Under the pieces are notes generated by a model that searched no databases, had not been told where the DNA came from, and saw only the letters and a program-made list of their open reading frames with translations. From NCBI RefSeq assembly GCF_047638075.1, contig NZ_JBLJBV010000052.1:20693-84692 (forward strand): a stretch of 64,000 bases of DNA. The letters run 5' to 3'. The stretch is from UBA6197 sp047638075. Its GTDB lineage: Bacteria > Pseudomonadota > Alphaproteobacteria > Rhodobacterales > Rhodobacteraceae. This document shows, piece after piece, positions 8,630-18,449 of this stretch. Numbering within the stretch: the stretch's first letter is position 1; each line of letters opens with the position of its first letter. A program made the position numbers and the translations under genes.

Positions 8630-9940
8630 TCAGTGCTCAATCGCTTCCTCGGCCACAAACATGTTGGCCCAGGCGCGGTCGATCAATTCAGGGGTCATTT
8701 GATAGGGGATGCCTTCAAACTCGCAGATGGCGATCATCTGGTCGATCAGGAAGATCGGCTGATAGTTGGCGTAGATATTGTCAATGGTGGGGTATTTGAC
8801 CTTCAGCAGATGCACCAATGCAGATTCCGAAAGCGGCATCTTTTTCTTCCGCGCGACCAGTTGGAAAATCTTGAGGAAATCCTGCTGATTAGGGCCGTCG
8901 ATTTTGATCTTGAAGAAGATCCGACGCAAGGCGGCCTTGTCGAAGATGGTATTGGGGTGGAAGTTGGTTGAAAAGATTACCAGCGTGTCGAAGGGCACCT
9001 CGAATTTCTCACCCGATTGCAGGGCAAGGATATCGCGGTTTTCTTCCAGCGGCACGATCCAGCGGTTGACCAGTTTCTGCGGCGGTTCGGCCTGACGGCC
9101 AAGGTCATCGACGATGAATACCCCGCCTGAAGATTTCATTTGCAAGGGCGCGGTATAGGTACGCGCGGTGGGGTTGTAGGTCAGGTCCAGCATCTCCAAG
9201 GATAACTCGCCCCCGGTGATGACCGTGGGGCGGTCGCAATAGACGTAGCGGTTGTCAAACCGATTGCCCGATTTGCGCAGGGCGGTCGGATCATCGACCG
9301 ACTCGGTCGCAGCAGAATGCACGATAGGGTCATAGACGGTGATGATCTGGCCGGCATATTCGACAGCGCGGGGGATAAAGATCTTGTCGCCCAAGGCGTC
9401 GCGGATCCCGTTCGAGATGGAGGATTTACCGTTACCCGGCGGGCCATACATCAGGATCGAGCGCCCGGATGACACCGCAGGCCCCAGGTTGCCCAAAAGC
9501 GCCGGGGGCAGCACAAGATGCCCCATGGCGGCGCTTAGCTGATCGCGTGTCAACTGGATGTTGCGAATTGACTGGCGCTCAATCTGCGTGCGGTAGGCGT
9601 TCAACGGCACCGGAACGGCGCCGTAATACTCCGATTGTGACAGGGCATCCAGCGCGCGCGCCTTGCCCGCATCGGCCAGTTGATAGCCCATTTCCCCGCC
9701 CGAATTGGCATGAAGAGTGCCTGTCGCTTCCAGCAAGCGCTGGCTGCGGGCCAGGTCGATCAATTCTTGCGCCAGCGGCAACGGTAGCGCCAAAAGCCGC
9801 GCCAACCCCGACGCGGTGTCCATATTGGTGCGAAACATCGTTTTCAGCAGGATGTCACGCAGCATCACCACGGAAATACCCACTTCGTCCAATGTTTTCG
9901 GGGGCACCGGGGCCAACACGTTTTGCGCCATCATGTTCAT
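8630..9940 (-). CDS. AAA+ ATPase of unknown role, at the edge of the tad locus
   Basis: A 436-residue single-domain AAA+ ATPase. Walker A is in MYGPPGNGKSSIS and Walker B in FIVDDLGRQ, followed by a plausible sensor 1 (LVIFSTNF). The N-terminal about 140 residues (helical, beginning VPPKTLDEVGISVVMLRDILLKTMF) carry no domain I recognise. Its position at the downstream end of the pilus locus, on the same strand as cpaA-cpaB, suggests a pilus-linked or chaperone-like role, but this is inference from context. The start is the first ATG; ATGs two and three codons later are alternatives. Confidence 0.75.
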   Translation of the reverse strand: MNMMAQNVLAPVPPKTLDEVGISVVMLRDILLKTMFRTNMDTASGLARLLALPLPLAQELIDLARSQRLLEATGTLHANSGGEMGYQLADAGKARALDALSQSEYYGAVPVPLNAYRTQIERQSIRNIQLTRDQLSAAMGHLVLPPALLGNLGPAVSSGRSILMYGPPGNGKSSISNGIRDALGDKIFIPRAVEYAGQIITVYDPIVHSAATESVDDPTALRKSGNRFDNRYVYCDRPTVITGGELSLEMLDLTYNPTARTYTAPLQMKSSGGVFIVDDLGRQAEPPQKLVNRWIVPLEENRDILALQSGEKFEVPFDTLVIFSTNFHPNTIFDKAALRRIFFKIKIDGPNQQDFLKIFQLVARKKKMPLSESALVHLLKVKYPTIDNIYANYQPIFLIDQMIAICEFEGIPYQMTPELIDRAWANMFVAEEAIEH

Positions 9941-10080
9941 TGCCCGCGTTCCTCGCCAAATTTGTCATCAATGCCCCGATCATGTCATTGCAAACGCACA
10001 ATTCGGCACTACGGGGTTTCTTGGGATGACCATGCGTAGCTATTGTGGCCAAAAAATGGAAATTAAACGAAGAGGCAAGG

Positions 10081-11721
10081 ATGCGTGAGGCAAACAAAGG
10101 CGCGGTCAACCCGTGGCTGCTGGCGGCGGTGATGCTGGGGCTGCTGGCAGTGCTGGGCGGGATGAATTTCCTTAAAGGCGCGCTCTACCTTGGCAAGCAT
10201 GAGGGCGACACGCTGCACCTGGCCGACATGGTCTTGCGCATGGCTGAGGCCGGGCAATGGCCTCATCTGGATTTCATGACCCCGATTGGTGTTTTGGCGC
10301 TCTGGCCGATTGCGGCCTTTGTCGAGGCGGGCCTGGGTATTGGACATGCGTTTTTCGCGGCACAAATGGCGGTGGCTGTGGTGCTCCTGTTGCCTGCGAT
10401 GCGGGTGGCGTCCTCGCGGTTTACCGGGGTCTGGGCGCTGCTTTTTGGCGGCTACATCATGGTTCTTTGTGTGGCGCTGGTGCATGGCGAGGCCGATGCC
10501 AGCGTTTCAATTTCCATGCATTACAACCGCTGGGCCTGGGCGCTGGCCTATATTGCCATACCGCTGGCGCTATTGGCACCGATCGGGCGGGTGCGGCCCT
10601 GGCTGGATGGCGCGTTGATCGGGTTGGCGATGGCGGCGCTGGTGCTGGTCAAGGTGACGTATTTTGTAGCTTTCGCGCCCGCGGTACTAATCGCGCTACT
10701 GGCGCGGCGGCAGGGGCGGATGATAGTTGCGGCGCTATTGTCGGGGCTGCTGGTTGCGGCAATAGTCACGTTTGCACTGGGGGCAGGGTTTTGGCTGGCC
10801 TATCTACGCGATCTTGCGCAGGTGTCTGGATCTAGTATTCGGCCTGAACCCGGGCAGCCTCTGACCGCGGTTATGGGTGGACCTGGATTCATAGCGGGGA
10901 CATTCGCGTTATTGGCCACCGTGATATTCTTGCGCCAATCGGGGCGGATGGTCGAGGGGATGGTGCTGCTGTTTCTGACGCCGGGGTTTATTTATGTGAC
11001 ATGGCAGAATTTCGGCAATGACCCGCAGTGGCTCTTGATGCTGGCGCTGTTTGCCTTTTCGTTGCGCCCGGATGCGGGGGTCAGCAATGCGTTTGGCTGG
11101 TCGATGCGCAATGCGCTGATGGTCACCGGGGTTATGGCGCTGACGCTGGGGGCGGCCTCGGTGCTTAACCTGGCATTCAGCCCGTTTCGGCATTTTTTCA
11201 TGCCCGAAGAAAAGGCCGTGGCGCTTTTGTCAGCGCGGCCCAAACACGCGGATTTGCTGGTGCAAGAGGCGCGGCTTTATCGCGTGGCGACGCAACGTGC
11301 GGGTGATGAGCCCGGTTCGGCCTATGCCACCTTTGCCTCGCGTTCGGATCGGGCTGACCCGGCCAAGCTGAACGGCGAAGTTCTGGCGGACTGCGAATTG
11401 ATCGGCGGGTATAACGCGTGGTTTGAAACGGCAACAGCCGATCTGATGGCATCGGGTTATCGTCATAGCCAGGTGCTGGTGGCGGACCTGTTTTCGGCGC
11501 TTTGGCTATATGGTGATTTCCTGCCGGTCAGGGGCGGTGCGCCCTGGTATTACGGGGGGGTGGCCGGAATTGAGGCCGCAGACCACGTTCTGGTGCCACT
11601 ATGCCCCACAGGAGGAAGCATGCGAACCGGCATGTTGAAAGCGCTGGATGATGCCGGCTGGCACCTGACCGAAGAGCGGCGCACCGAAACCTATATCTTG
11701 TTGAAACCCACGAAAGGGTAG
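10081..11721 (+). CDS. polytopic membrane protein of unknown function
   Basis: A 546-residue protein whose first about 385 residues form roughly ten hydrophobic segments. A soluble C-terminal domain of about 160 residues follows, beginning near the segment FFMPEEKAVALL. The architecture recalls GT-C glycosyltransferase-like membrane proteins, and an early acidic motif (GKHEGDTLHLADM) would fit, but no signature proves it. I chose the ATG at 10081 because AGAGG lies 5 nt upstream. A GTG at 10045 would add 12 polar residues. It is the only plus-strand gene inside the otherwise minus-strand tad/ATPase block and converges with cpaA. Confidence 0.55.
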   Translation: MREANKGAVNPWLLAAVMLGLLAVLGGMNFLKGALYLGKHEGDTLHLADMVLRMAEAGQWPHLDFMTPIGVLALWPIAAFVEAGLGIGHAFFAAQMAVAVVLLLPAMRVASSRFTGVWALLFGGYIMVLCVALVHGEADASVSISMHYNRWAWALAYIAIPLALLAPIGRVRPWLDGALIGLAMAALVLVKVTYFVAFAPAVLIALLARRQGRMIVAALLSGLLVAAIVTFALGAGFWLAYLRDLAQVSGSSIRPEPGQPLTAVMGGPGFIAGTFALLATVIFLRQSGRMVEGMVLLFLTPGFIYVTWQNFGNDPQWLLMLALFAFSLRPDAGVSNAFGWSMRNALMVTGVMALTLGAASVLNLAFSPFRHFFMPEEKAVALLSARPKHADLLVQEARLYRVATQRAGDEPGSAYATFASRSDRADPAKLNGEVLADCELIGGYNAWFETATADLMASGYRHSQVLVADLFSALWLYGDFLPVRGGAPWYYGGVAGIEAADHVLVPLCPTGGSMRTGMLKALDDAGWHLTEERRTETYILLKPTKG

Positions 11722-11741
11722 GGGTGCCCGCCGAAAACGGC

Positions 11742-12245
11742 TCAGCCAGCGCTGGTGATGATCGCCAGATAGGCCCAAAGCGTGCCAACAAGCGCGAGCC
11801 CCATTGGAAAATCGGCGCGCTGCCATGATACCCAATCGGGCGCCATGGCACGCGCGGCGGGTATGGCGCGGATCAGCCGATGGGCAGTGAATGCCCCTAA
11901 AAGAAAAGCGGCCAACAGCACAATCGTTAGGTTTAAGTGGCTATAATTACTAGAGAAAAATGGCGCTGCGGCCGCTGCAAACTTGGCGTCGCCCGCCCCG
12001 AAATGCAGCGTCGCGTTCAGCACGAACCCCAGCATCAGGATAATCGGCAGGTGCACCAGGCGCCACGCCCAGACATCCAGCGGCAGGACAAAAGGCCCCA
12101 CCAGAAAAAACACCCCCACCAGCGCATAGACGGCGCGGTTGGGTATTTTCATCGTCTTGAGGTCAGACCAGACGACCCACGCACAGACCGGTGTGATAAA
12201 TAACAGCAGTACAAGCGCCGATTGCGACGGGGTCAGACCCAGCAT
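11742..12245 (-). CDS. cpaA: prepilin peptidase CpaA/TadV (A24 family)
   Basis: A 167-residue inner-membrane aspartyl protease that cleaves the leader of Flp-type prepilins. The two catalytic aspartates are visible: Asp28 in WSDLKTMKIPN and Asp86 in the GxGD motif FGAGDAKF. About four hydrophobic segments are present. It is the short form lacking the N-methylating domain, as expected for Tad systems. It lies 3 nt downstream of a TPR lipoprotein gene and is the last tad gene in this orientation. Confidence 0.9.
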   Translation of the reverse strand: MLGLTPSQSALVLLLFITPVCAWVVWSDLKTMKIPNRAVYALVGVFFLVGPFVLPLDVWAWRLVHLPIILMLGFVLNATLHFGAGDAKFAAAAAPFFSSNYSHLNLTIVLLAAFLLGAFTAHRLIRAIPAARAMAPDWVSWQRADFPMGLALVGTLWAYLAIITSAG

Positions 12246-12248
12246 CGC

Positions 12249-13109
12249 CTAGCCCTTGGCGACATTGGCATCAAGGGCAGCCAATGCGCGCGACGCCTCG
12301 TCGAAGTACTGCGGATGGGTGTCGACAGCATCCTGCAAAAGACCGCGTCCGATGTTCACATCGCCCTGTTTTATCGCTGAAAGCGCTGCCGTGTATAATA
12401 GCTGCGCCCGCTCGGGTTGGGTCATCGCGATCACCGGCAGGTCATATTTGCGCTGTGCCGCGCGCGACAATACCAGATTGTTTTTGGCGGTGAACAGGTT
12501 CGCGTCGTAGGTCAGCGATTCCGCGAACAGCTTTTCAGCGCCCTTGTAATCGCCACGCGTCAGTTTGGAATAACCCCAGTTATTCAACACGCCAGCGGGT
12601 GTTGTGGTCAGACCGGCAGCGATTTCATAGAAACTATCGGCTTTCTTCCAACTTTTGTTGGAATCCGCGACCATCGCTTCAAGCCGATATCGTTGATAGG
12701 TTTCATGGGTGGGCGGGATCTGGTTCAGCACGGTTTCTGCGCCTTTCCAGTCGTTAGCGCGGATCAGCGCGTCGGCCTGCCCAACGCGATCATCATCGGT
12801 TGCGCCGGGCATCGCGACAACGGCGGCCCAAACTACGGCGGCTTGCTCGGGCTGTTTGGCACGCACCAGTGATTTCGCCAAGCCGCGCCTGAGGTCGATC
12901 CGGTCGGGTTTTTGTTCGGATGAACGTTTGAAGTAATTCACCGCCTCTTTCGGATCGCCAACTGTCAGCATTACGTCCGAAAGATTGGTTTCGTCAATCG
13001 CGTTGACGCTTTGCATGGCGCGCGCCACTTCTGCGTCGGAAGATTTCTGACAGGCGCTCAGCGCAAACGCACTGCCGATGCAGAGCGCGAAAAGAACCGG
13101 GTGGCGCAT
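12249..13109 (-). CDS. TPR lipoprotein, TadD-like
   Basis: A 286-residue predicted lipoprotein. The signal peptide ends in a lipobox (FALSAC, Cys at about residue 20). Several TPR-like helical pairs follow, for example PKEAVNYFKRSSEQKPDRIDL, and near the C-terminus a longer repeat starting GDYKGAEKLFAESLTYD. TadD-type TPR lipoproteins are thought to act as pilotins or assembly factors for the secretin. Its position between tadC and cpaA supports this. A second, shorter TPR lipoprotein lies immediately upstream. Confidence 0.8.
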   Translation of the reverse strand: MRHPVLFALCIGSAFALSACQKSSDAEVARAMQSVNAIDETNLSDVMLTVGDPKEAVNYFKRSSEQKPDRIDLRRGLAKSLVRAKQPEQAAVVWAAVVAMPGATDDDRVGQADALIRANDWKGAETVLNQIPPTHETYQRYRLEAMVADSNKSWKKADSFYEIAAGLTTTPAGVLNNWGYSKLTRGDYKGAEKLFAESLTYDANLFTAKNNLVLSRAAQRKYDLPVIAMTQPERAQLLYTAALSAIKQGDVNIGRGLLQDAVDTHPQYFDEASRALAALDANVAKG

Positions 13110-13161
13110 GTTTTGCGTCCTTTGCTCGTTTGCCTCGACCCGCCGCTTGCGCGTTGGGTTA

Positions 13162-13731
13162 TTATAGCTTGGTGAGCAGCAGATATTGCCCGTTCCCGCG
13201 CCTCACCAGCGAGAAATTCTTGTCCTCGGCTTCAGCATAATCGGGTTTTTGTTGTTTTGCGAGCGCAAGGCGCAGATTTTTGCGAATGTCGTCCGATTGG
13301 CCACTATCAAGCGCATAGGCGGTCTGAAACACCTTTGCGGCCTCTGCGACGTGGCCCTGCTCCATCAGTACGACGCCAAGGTTATTCCAGGCAGGAACGA
13401 AGCTTTGGTCCTTTTCGATTGCGTGCCGCAACATCTGTTCGGCCTGCCCCAACCGCCCCAGATGAAGATTTGCCGACCCGATTGCGGACAACACATCGAC
13501 GGTTGCCCCTTGTTCGGCGGCCCCACGATAATACGCCTTAAGCGCAAGTTCATACTCACCCGCCGCCATCAGCCGATGCCCCACCATAAGCCCATCAACG
13601 GCCTGCCCCTTCGCGGTGCCGGGCGCATAAGGAGACCCCTTTTCGGCGTGCAAAGCACCCGTGGAACAGGCAGCGAGCAAAATTACCACCAAAGATGCGC
13701 CCAGATAGCGGCCGAAAGACATGACGGTCAT
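13162..13731 (-). CDS. short TPR lipoprotein, TadD-like
   Basis: A 189-residue predicted lipoprotein with lipobox LLAAC (Cys near residue 22) and about three TPR units, the clearest being LGRLGQAEQMLRHAIEKDQ and the next, starting WNNLGVVLMEQGHVAEAAKVF. It follows tadC by 4 nt, so the two are probably co-transcribed. Paired TPR lipoproteins are common in rhodobacterial tad loci. Which of the pair is the functional TadD cannot be told from sequence alone. Confidence 0.8.
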   Translation of the reverse strand: MTVMSFGRYLGASLVVILLAACSTGALHAEKGSPYAPGTAKGQAVDGLMVGHRLMAAGEYELALKAYYRGAAEQGATVDVLSAIGSANLHLGRLGQAEQMLRHAIEKDQSFVPAWNNLGVVLMEQGHVAEAAKVFQTAYALDSGQSDDIRKNLRLALAKQQKPDYAEAEDKNFSLVRRGNGQYLLLTKL

Positions 13732-13735
13732 CAGA

Positions 13736-14734
13736 TCATTGCCCGATGGTTTTAAACGTCTCTAGCATACCGTGAACTGACGGGCCAACAAGGATGACCA
13801 GCAATGGCGGCACGGTAAACATCATTGTGCCCAGCGTCATCTTGGTGGGGATCTTGTTGGCGGCCTCTTCGGCGCGCATGACGCGTTTGTCACGCATTTC
13901 GGCGGCATAGACGCGCAGCGCCTCAGCGATAGAGGTGCCAAATTGCTGCGATTGGATCATCACGGTGACAAACGAGGCAACATCCTGCACGCCAGAGCGG
14001 TCGCCAAAGGCGCGTAGAACGGCGGATTTTTCCTTGCCGGCTTTGATTTCGTGGCTGACCGTCTCATATTCCTCGGCCAGCGCGGGATAGCCTCCGCGCA
14101 GCTCCTTTGACACGCGGATGATGCCCTGATCCAGCGACTGGCCCGCCTCGACGCAGACCAACAACATATCAAGACTATCGGGAAAGCCATTCTGAATTTC
14201 GGCAGTGCGGCTTTTGACGCGGCTATCGACCCAGTATTTCGGCATGTAGTAGCCCACGCAGCCGGGAAGCAGCACGAACAGAACCATTTGTAATCCTGAC
14301 ACTTCGCCTGTGGCAGATGCAAAGATCGTATAGGCGACCCCTAGCACCAACATCACCAGACCCAGGGCAAACTGAACGGCGTGGAATGTGCGCACCGCGT
14401 TGCGCCCTCGGTAACCCGCGCGCGTCAGATGCAAGCGAGAGGCGCTCATTTCTTCTTCGTTTTGCGGTTCCAGAAAACCGGCGTATTTGTCCAGCTTGTC
14501 CGAGCCGGCCGACATGCGCAGCTTTTTAGCCTTGTCACTCTCAACAGATTTGGGCTCTGCCGGGGCGTAACCAGCGCTGATCCGCAACCGGTCCAACGGA
14601 TCGGGGCGTTTTTTCAGCATGAAGGGCAGCGTTGCCGCAATCAGGGTGATGCCAATTCCGGCCAGCGCAATGACCGGGCCCAAAGGCCCCAATGTCGTAA
14701 TCAATGTCTGGTTCAGCGCCGCAAAGAGTTCCAT
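13736..14734 (-). CDS. tadC: Tad secretion inner-membrane protein TadC
   Basis: A 332-residue type II secretion F-domain protein. Hydrophobic segments lie near residues 16-38, about 130-150 and 155-175, and at the C-terminus. The T2SSF core includes GFPDSLDMLLVCVEAGQSLDQGI and the downstream VTVMIQSQQFGTSIAEALRV. TadB and TadC form the inner-membrane platform that transmits CpaF ATPase motion to the pilus. It lies 9 nt after tadB, in the usual tadB-tadC order. Confidence 0.92.
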   Translation of the reverse strand: MELFAALNQTLITTLGPLGPVIALAGIGITLIAATLPFMLKKRPDPLDRLRISAGYAPAEPKSVESDKAKKLRMSAGSDKLDKYAGFLEPQNEEEMSASRLHLTRAGYRGRNAVRTFHAVQFALGLVMLVLGVAYTIFASATGEVSGLQMVLFVLLPGCVGYYMPKYWVDSRVKSRTAEIQNGFPDSLDMLLVCVEAGQSLDQGIIRVSKELRGGYPALAEEYETVSHEIKAGKEKSAVLRAFGDRSGVQDVASFVTVMIQSQQFGTSIAEALRVYAAEMRDKRVMRAEEAANKIPTKMTLGTMMFTVPPLLVILVGPSVHGMLETFKTIGQ

Positions 14735-14743
14735 TGATTATCC

Positions 14744-15712
14744 TTAGACCTTGATGTTGGTCATGGCCTTCATAAACATCATGTTGGCCCCCAAAAGGGC
14801 AAAGACGACCAACGCGGCAGGAACGAAGGCAGGCGTGTCTTTCACGCCGTCGTAATAGTCTGGCGATACCACCTGGATGATGACCAGAACCGCCAACGGG
14901 AAGCCGGAAAGAAACACACCCGACCATTTTGCCTCTGCGGTGATTGCCTTCACACGGCGAAACAGACGAAAGCGTGACCGGATCACCTTGGCCAAACCGT
15001 CCAGAATCTCGGCCAGATTGCCGCCAGATTGCTGCTGGATCGACACGGCCACCGCCAAAAACCGCAAATCCTGCATGTCCAGACGGTCGGACAGGTCGCG
15101 AAGGCTGTCTGCTACGTTGCGGCCATAGGCGGCTTCGTCAGCGATGATCCCGAATTCAGAACCCAGCGGGTCTGGGACCTCTTTTGCGACGATCTGGATG
15201 GCTGATGAAAACGGGTTGCCCACCCGCAAAGACCGCACCATCAGCTCAATCGCATCGGGAAGTTGTTCTTCCACCATCGCCATGCGCTTCTTGGCCTTGC
15301 TGTTGACCCAGAAATAAACCCCGCCAATCCCCATGAACACCGCCAACGCCGCCCGCACCGGCGCAGCCGCCGCAGTGCCGATGGACAGGCCCAGGAACGC
15401 AACCATCGAAACCAGCACCATCACCGCCACGAGTGCCATCGGAGAAAAGGCGATGTTGGCCTTTTGCGCCTTTTCGGCCAGGATTGAGTACAGTGGAATC
15501 CCGCGCGATTTCATGTGCTGGGTGGCCTCTTTGCGAAGCTGTTCCAACACCTGTTCGCGGCGTCCACCCTTTTCCAACAGATCCAGCCGCCGGTTGACCT
15601 TGGAGTTGAGCGAGATCGACTTGCCGAAAACCAGCAGATAGATGCCTTCGACCAAAAGCAACACGGCCACAAAGATCAGGCCGTAAATAATGGGCGTCGG
15701 GCTGATGATCAT
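14744..15712 (-). CDS. tadB: Tad secretion inner-membrane protein TadB
   Basis: A 322-residue T2SSF-domain protein with an N-terminal membrane segment (residues 7-28), two central segments (about 85-130) and one or two at the C-terminus. The core includes LPDAIELMVRSLRVGNPFSSA and VSIQQQSGGNLAEILDGLAK. Partner of TadC in the platform. It follows cpaF by 3 nt. Confidence 0.93.
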   Translation of the reverse strand: MIISPTPIIYGLIFVAVLLLVEGIYLLVFGKSISLNSKVNRRLDLLEKGGRREQVLEQLRKEATQHMKSRGIPLYSILAEKAQKANIAFSPMALVAVMVLVSMVAFLGLSIGTAAAAPVRAALAVFMGIGGVYFWVNSKAKKRMAMVEEQLPDAIELMVRSLRVGNPFSSAIQIVAKEVPDPLGSEFGIIADEAAYGRNVADSLRDLSDRLDMQDLRFLAVAVSIQQQSGGNLAEILDGLAKVIRSRFRLFRRVKAITAEAKWSGVFLSGFPLAVLVIIQVVSPDYYDGVKDTPAFVPAALVVFALLGANMMFMKAMTNIKV

Positions 15713-15715
15713 GGC

Positions 15716-17170
15716 TTAACCTTCCACGGGTTCATAGATTGAGGCGGGCAGATCAAAGCCCCATTGCCGGAACCGGTCCGAAAAATGCGACCGGACCCCG
15801 GTTGCGGTAAAACGGCCGATGATCGTGCCGTCCGGCGAAAGCCCGAGACGTTCGTATTTGAATATCTCTTGCATCGAGATCACGTCACCCTCCATGCCGG
15901 TAATCTCGGTGATTGAGGTCATTCGGCGTGAACCATCTTGCAAACGCGAGGCCTGCACGATCAGGTTCACAGCCGAGGCGATCTGACTGCGCACCGCCTT
16001 GATCGGCATTTCGATGCCGGACATGGCGATCATGTTTTCCAGACGCGAGATACCATCACGCGCAGAGTTGGCGTGAATGGTGGTCATCGACCCATCATGG
16101 CCGGTGTTCATTGCCTGAAGCATGTCGATCACTTCTTCGCCGCGGGTTTCGCCAACGATGATCCGATCCGGGCGCATCCGCAAGGCGTTACGCAGGCAGT
16201 CACGCTGGGTCACTGCGCCTTTGCCCTCTACGTTCGCGGGTCGGCTTTCCATCCGGCCCACATGAACCTGCTGTAGTTGAAGTTCGGCAGTGTCTTCGAT
16301 GGTCAGGATGCGTTCGGCATTGTCGATAAACGATGACAGCGCATTCAACGTCGTTGTTTTCCCCGAGCCGGTCCCGCCAGAGACGATAATGTTCAGCCGG
16401 GTTGAAACGGCGGCCTGAATATAGGCGGCCATTTCTTCGGTAAAGGCGCCAAACCGCACCAGATCGTCGATACCCAGCTTGTCTTTCTTGAATTTCCGAA
16501 TGGAAACAAGGCTGCCGTCTACGGCGATCGGGGGCACCATCGCGTTGAAACGCGACCCGTCGGCCAGACGCGCATCAACATAAGGGTTGGATTCATCGAC
16601 CCGTCTGCCGACCGCCGACACGATCTTGTCGATGATCCGCAGCAGGTGCTTTTCATCCTTGAAGGTTGTGTCGGTCAACATCAGTTTGCCGGCCCGTTCC
16701 ACAAAGATCTGCTGCGGACCATTCACCAGAATATCGTTTACGGTATCGTCTTTCAGCAGCGGTTCCAGTGGGCCAAGCCCCATCACCTCGTCGTAGAGTT
16801 CCTGATTAAGCGTGGCGCGGTCCGTCGCGTTCAGCACGACCGACATTTCCGTCAGGGCTTCGGTTGAGATGGCCGAGATTTCAGTTTTGAGGTCACCCTC
16901 GGTCGCATGTTCCAACGCCGCAAGATTGAGGTTGTCCAAAAGGCGCTTGTGAAGTTCGAGCTTCAGCTCGCTCATCTTCTCTTTGCGTTTTCTTTCTTTT
17001 TCTGCCGCCGCCGTTGCCGTAGCGTCCTGGGCAGGTTGCACGCGGCGCTGCACAAGTGTTTTGTTCCCGTCAGCGGCTGCCGTGTTGGGGTTGGGCATTA
17101 CCTGCCCCAACGGTTGCGACGGCGCGCCCTTTGGCGTTGTCGCGGCAGACTTTTTGTAGCGCGAGAACAT
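15716..17170 (-). CDS. cpaF: Tad pilus assembly ATPase CpaF/TadA
   Basis: A 484-residue hexameric secretion ATPase of the VirB11/GspE class that drives pilus assembly. Walker A is in IIVSGGTGSGKTTTLNAL. The Asp/His boxes and Walker B include RILTIEDTAELQL and RPDRIIVGETRGEEVIDML. The N-terminal 55 residues are low-complexity and charged, which is usual. It lies 10 nt downstream of cpaE. Confidence 0.95.
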   Translation of the reverse strand: MFSRYKKSAATTPKGAPSQPLGQVMPNPNTAAADGNKTLVQRRVQPAQDATATAAAEKERKRKEKMSELKLELHKRLLDNLNLAALEHATEGDLKTEISAISTEALTEMSVVLNATDRATLNQELYDEVMGLGPLEPLLKDDTVNDILVNGPQQIFVERAGKLMLTDTTFKDEKHLLRIIDKIVSAVGRRVDESNPYVDARLADGSRFNAMVPPIAVDGSLVSIRKFKKDKLGIDDLVRFGAFTEEMAAYIQAAVSTRLNIIVSGGTGSGKTTTLNALSSFIDNAERILTIEDTAELQLQQVHVGRMESRPANVEGKGAVTQRDCLRNALRMRPDRIIVGETRGEEVIDMLQAMNTGHDGSMTTIHANSARDGISRLENMIAMSGIEMPIKAVRSQIASAVNLIVQASRLQDGSRRMTSITEITGMEGDVISMQEIFKYERLGLSPDGTIIGRFTATGVRSHFSDRFRQWGFDLPASIYEPVEG

Positions 17171-17180
17171 AGATTACTCC

Positions 17181-18449
17181 TTAGCCGCGGGCGGTTTCGG
17201 CGGCACGGTTCAAGTCATAAAGAGACTTTGCAAGTTTCTGGATTTCTTTGCGCAGGGGGGCTTTGGCTGCGGTTTTGGCCAGTGGCTGGCCGTGATCGTT
17301 GGCCTGTGTGATCTGCTTTCCACCATCGGCAAGCTGCAATTCAATCGCAATATCAAGGCTTTCCGCCAGACGCCGCACGCGCGACTTGCCGGTCAGATCG
17401 GTAAATTTTGGGGCGCGGTTCAACACATAGCGCAGTTTTTCCAGCGGAAGCCCCTCACTCTTTAGCGCCCGAATCATCCGCAAGGCGTTTTGTGCCGACC
17501 GCATGTCCAGTTCCAGCATGGCAAAATAGATATGCGCCTGGCTTAGAACTGCCTCGGTCCATTGGACGACGGTCGACGGCATGTCGATGACCACGAAATC
17601 AAAATTGGCGCGGGCCATGTCAATGACACGGTTGATGTCTTCGCCACTGACGATGTCCAAAGGCAGCATGTCTGCCGGTGCTGTCAGCACATGTAGGCGG
17701 TCGTTGAAGGTCAGCAATGCCTGGCTGAAGATGTCGGCATCCATGTGCCCGGTATCCTGAAGCAGGTCAAACACCGCTTCACGACGGGGAAGATCCAGAT
17801 AAGTGGACGCAGAGCCATACTGAAAGTCAAAATCGAGCAGGCAAACGCGTGGCCCCCCCTTTTTTTCCACATTTGCCAGTTCCCATGCCAGGTTCACGGC
17901 AAATGTTGTCGCCCCGGTGCCGCCTGCCAGCCCGTGGACCGGCAGCACCGTGCCATCCTTGCCGCCCGTTGCCTTGAACTCTGTTACGGGGGCGCTGCCC
18001 GCATGTAGCAACGGGTTCACGTTTGTGGCCCCGATCACGTCGACATGCGCCAAACGTTCAATCGCTTCGTGCAATGCACCCTCTGGCAGGGGGTAGGGTA
18101 CAAAGTCATCCGCCCCAAGACGCAACAGTTGGTGTAGCGCAATGGGGCTAACCTCTTCTGCGATCAGGATCACGCGGATGCCTTTTTCCTTGGCGGTGGT
18201 GATGATCGACGAAATCCGGGTAAGGTCGTTTTCATCTTCGCTGTTCACGGCGATGGCAACAAATTCCAGCGTGTCAGCCTCGGGTTGCGACAGAAAGATA
18301 GCCGCATCGCCAAAGGTAAGGTCGCCCCAGCTTTCGCCGAGCTCGGCCTCCATATCCTCGATCAGAAGATCGAAGTTTGCGACGTCGCGTGAAATCGTGC
18401 ATGCGACGATGGGTGCAGGTTCCGGTTTCAACAATACTACTGTGCTCAT
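17181..18449 (-). CDS. cpaE: Tad pilus localisation protein CpaE/TadZ
   Basis: An about 422-residue protein with an N-terminal receiver-like domain (about 20-140) and a C-terminal MinD/ParA-like ATPase. The ATPase P-loop reads GLAGGTGATTFAVNLAWEL, so the deviant Walker A lysines are absent. That is typical of TadZ proteins and suggests weak or no ATP hydrolysis. It marks the pole or site of the Tad machine. I chose ATG 18449 (start MSTVVLLKPEPAP), with GAGG close upstream. In-frame ATGs at 18515, 18533 and 18563 would add a polar, unconserved leader. Confidence 0.88.
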   Translation of the reverse strand: MSTVVLLKPEPAPIVACTISRDVANFDLLIEDMEAELGESWGDLTFGDAAIFLSQPEADTLEFVAIAVNSEDENDLTRISSIITTAKEKGIRVILIAEEVSPIALHQLLRLGADDFVPYPLPEGALHEAIERLAHVDVIGATNVNPLLHAGSAPVTEFKATGGKDGTVLPVHGLAGGTGATTFAVNLAWELANVEKKGGPRVCLLDFDFQYGSASTYLDLPRREAVFDLLQDTGHMDADIFSQALLTFNDRLHVLTAPADMLPLDIVSGEDINRVIDMARANFDFVVIDMPSTVVQWTEAVLSQAHIYFAMLELDMRSAQNALRMIRALKSEGLPLEKLRYVLNRAPKFTDLTGKSRVRRLAESLDIAIELQLADGGKQITQANDHGQPLAKTAAKAPLRKEIQKLAKSLYDLNRAAETARG

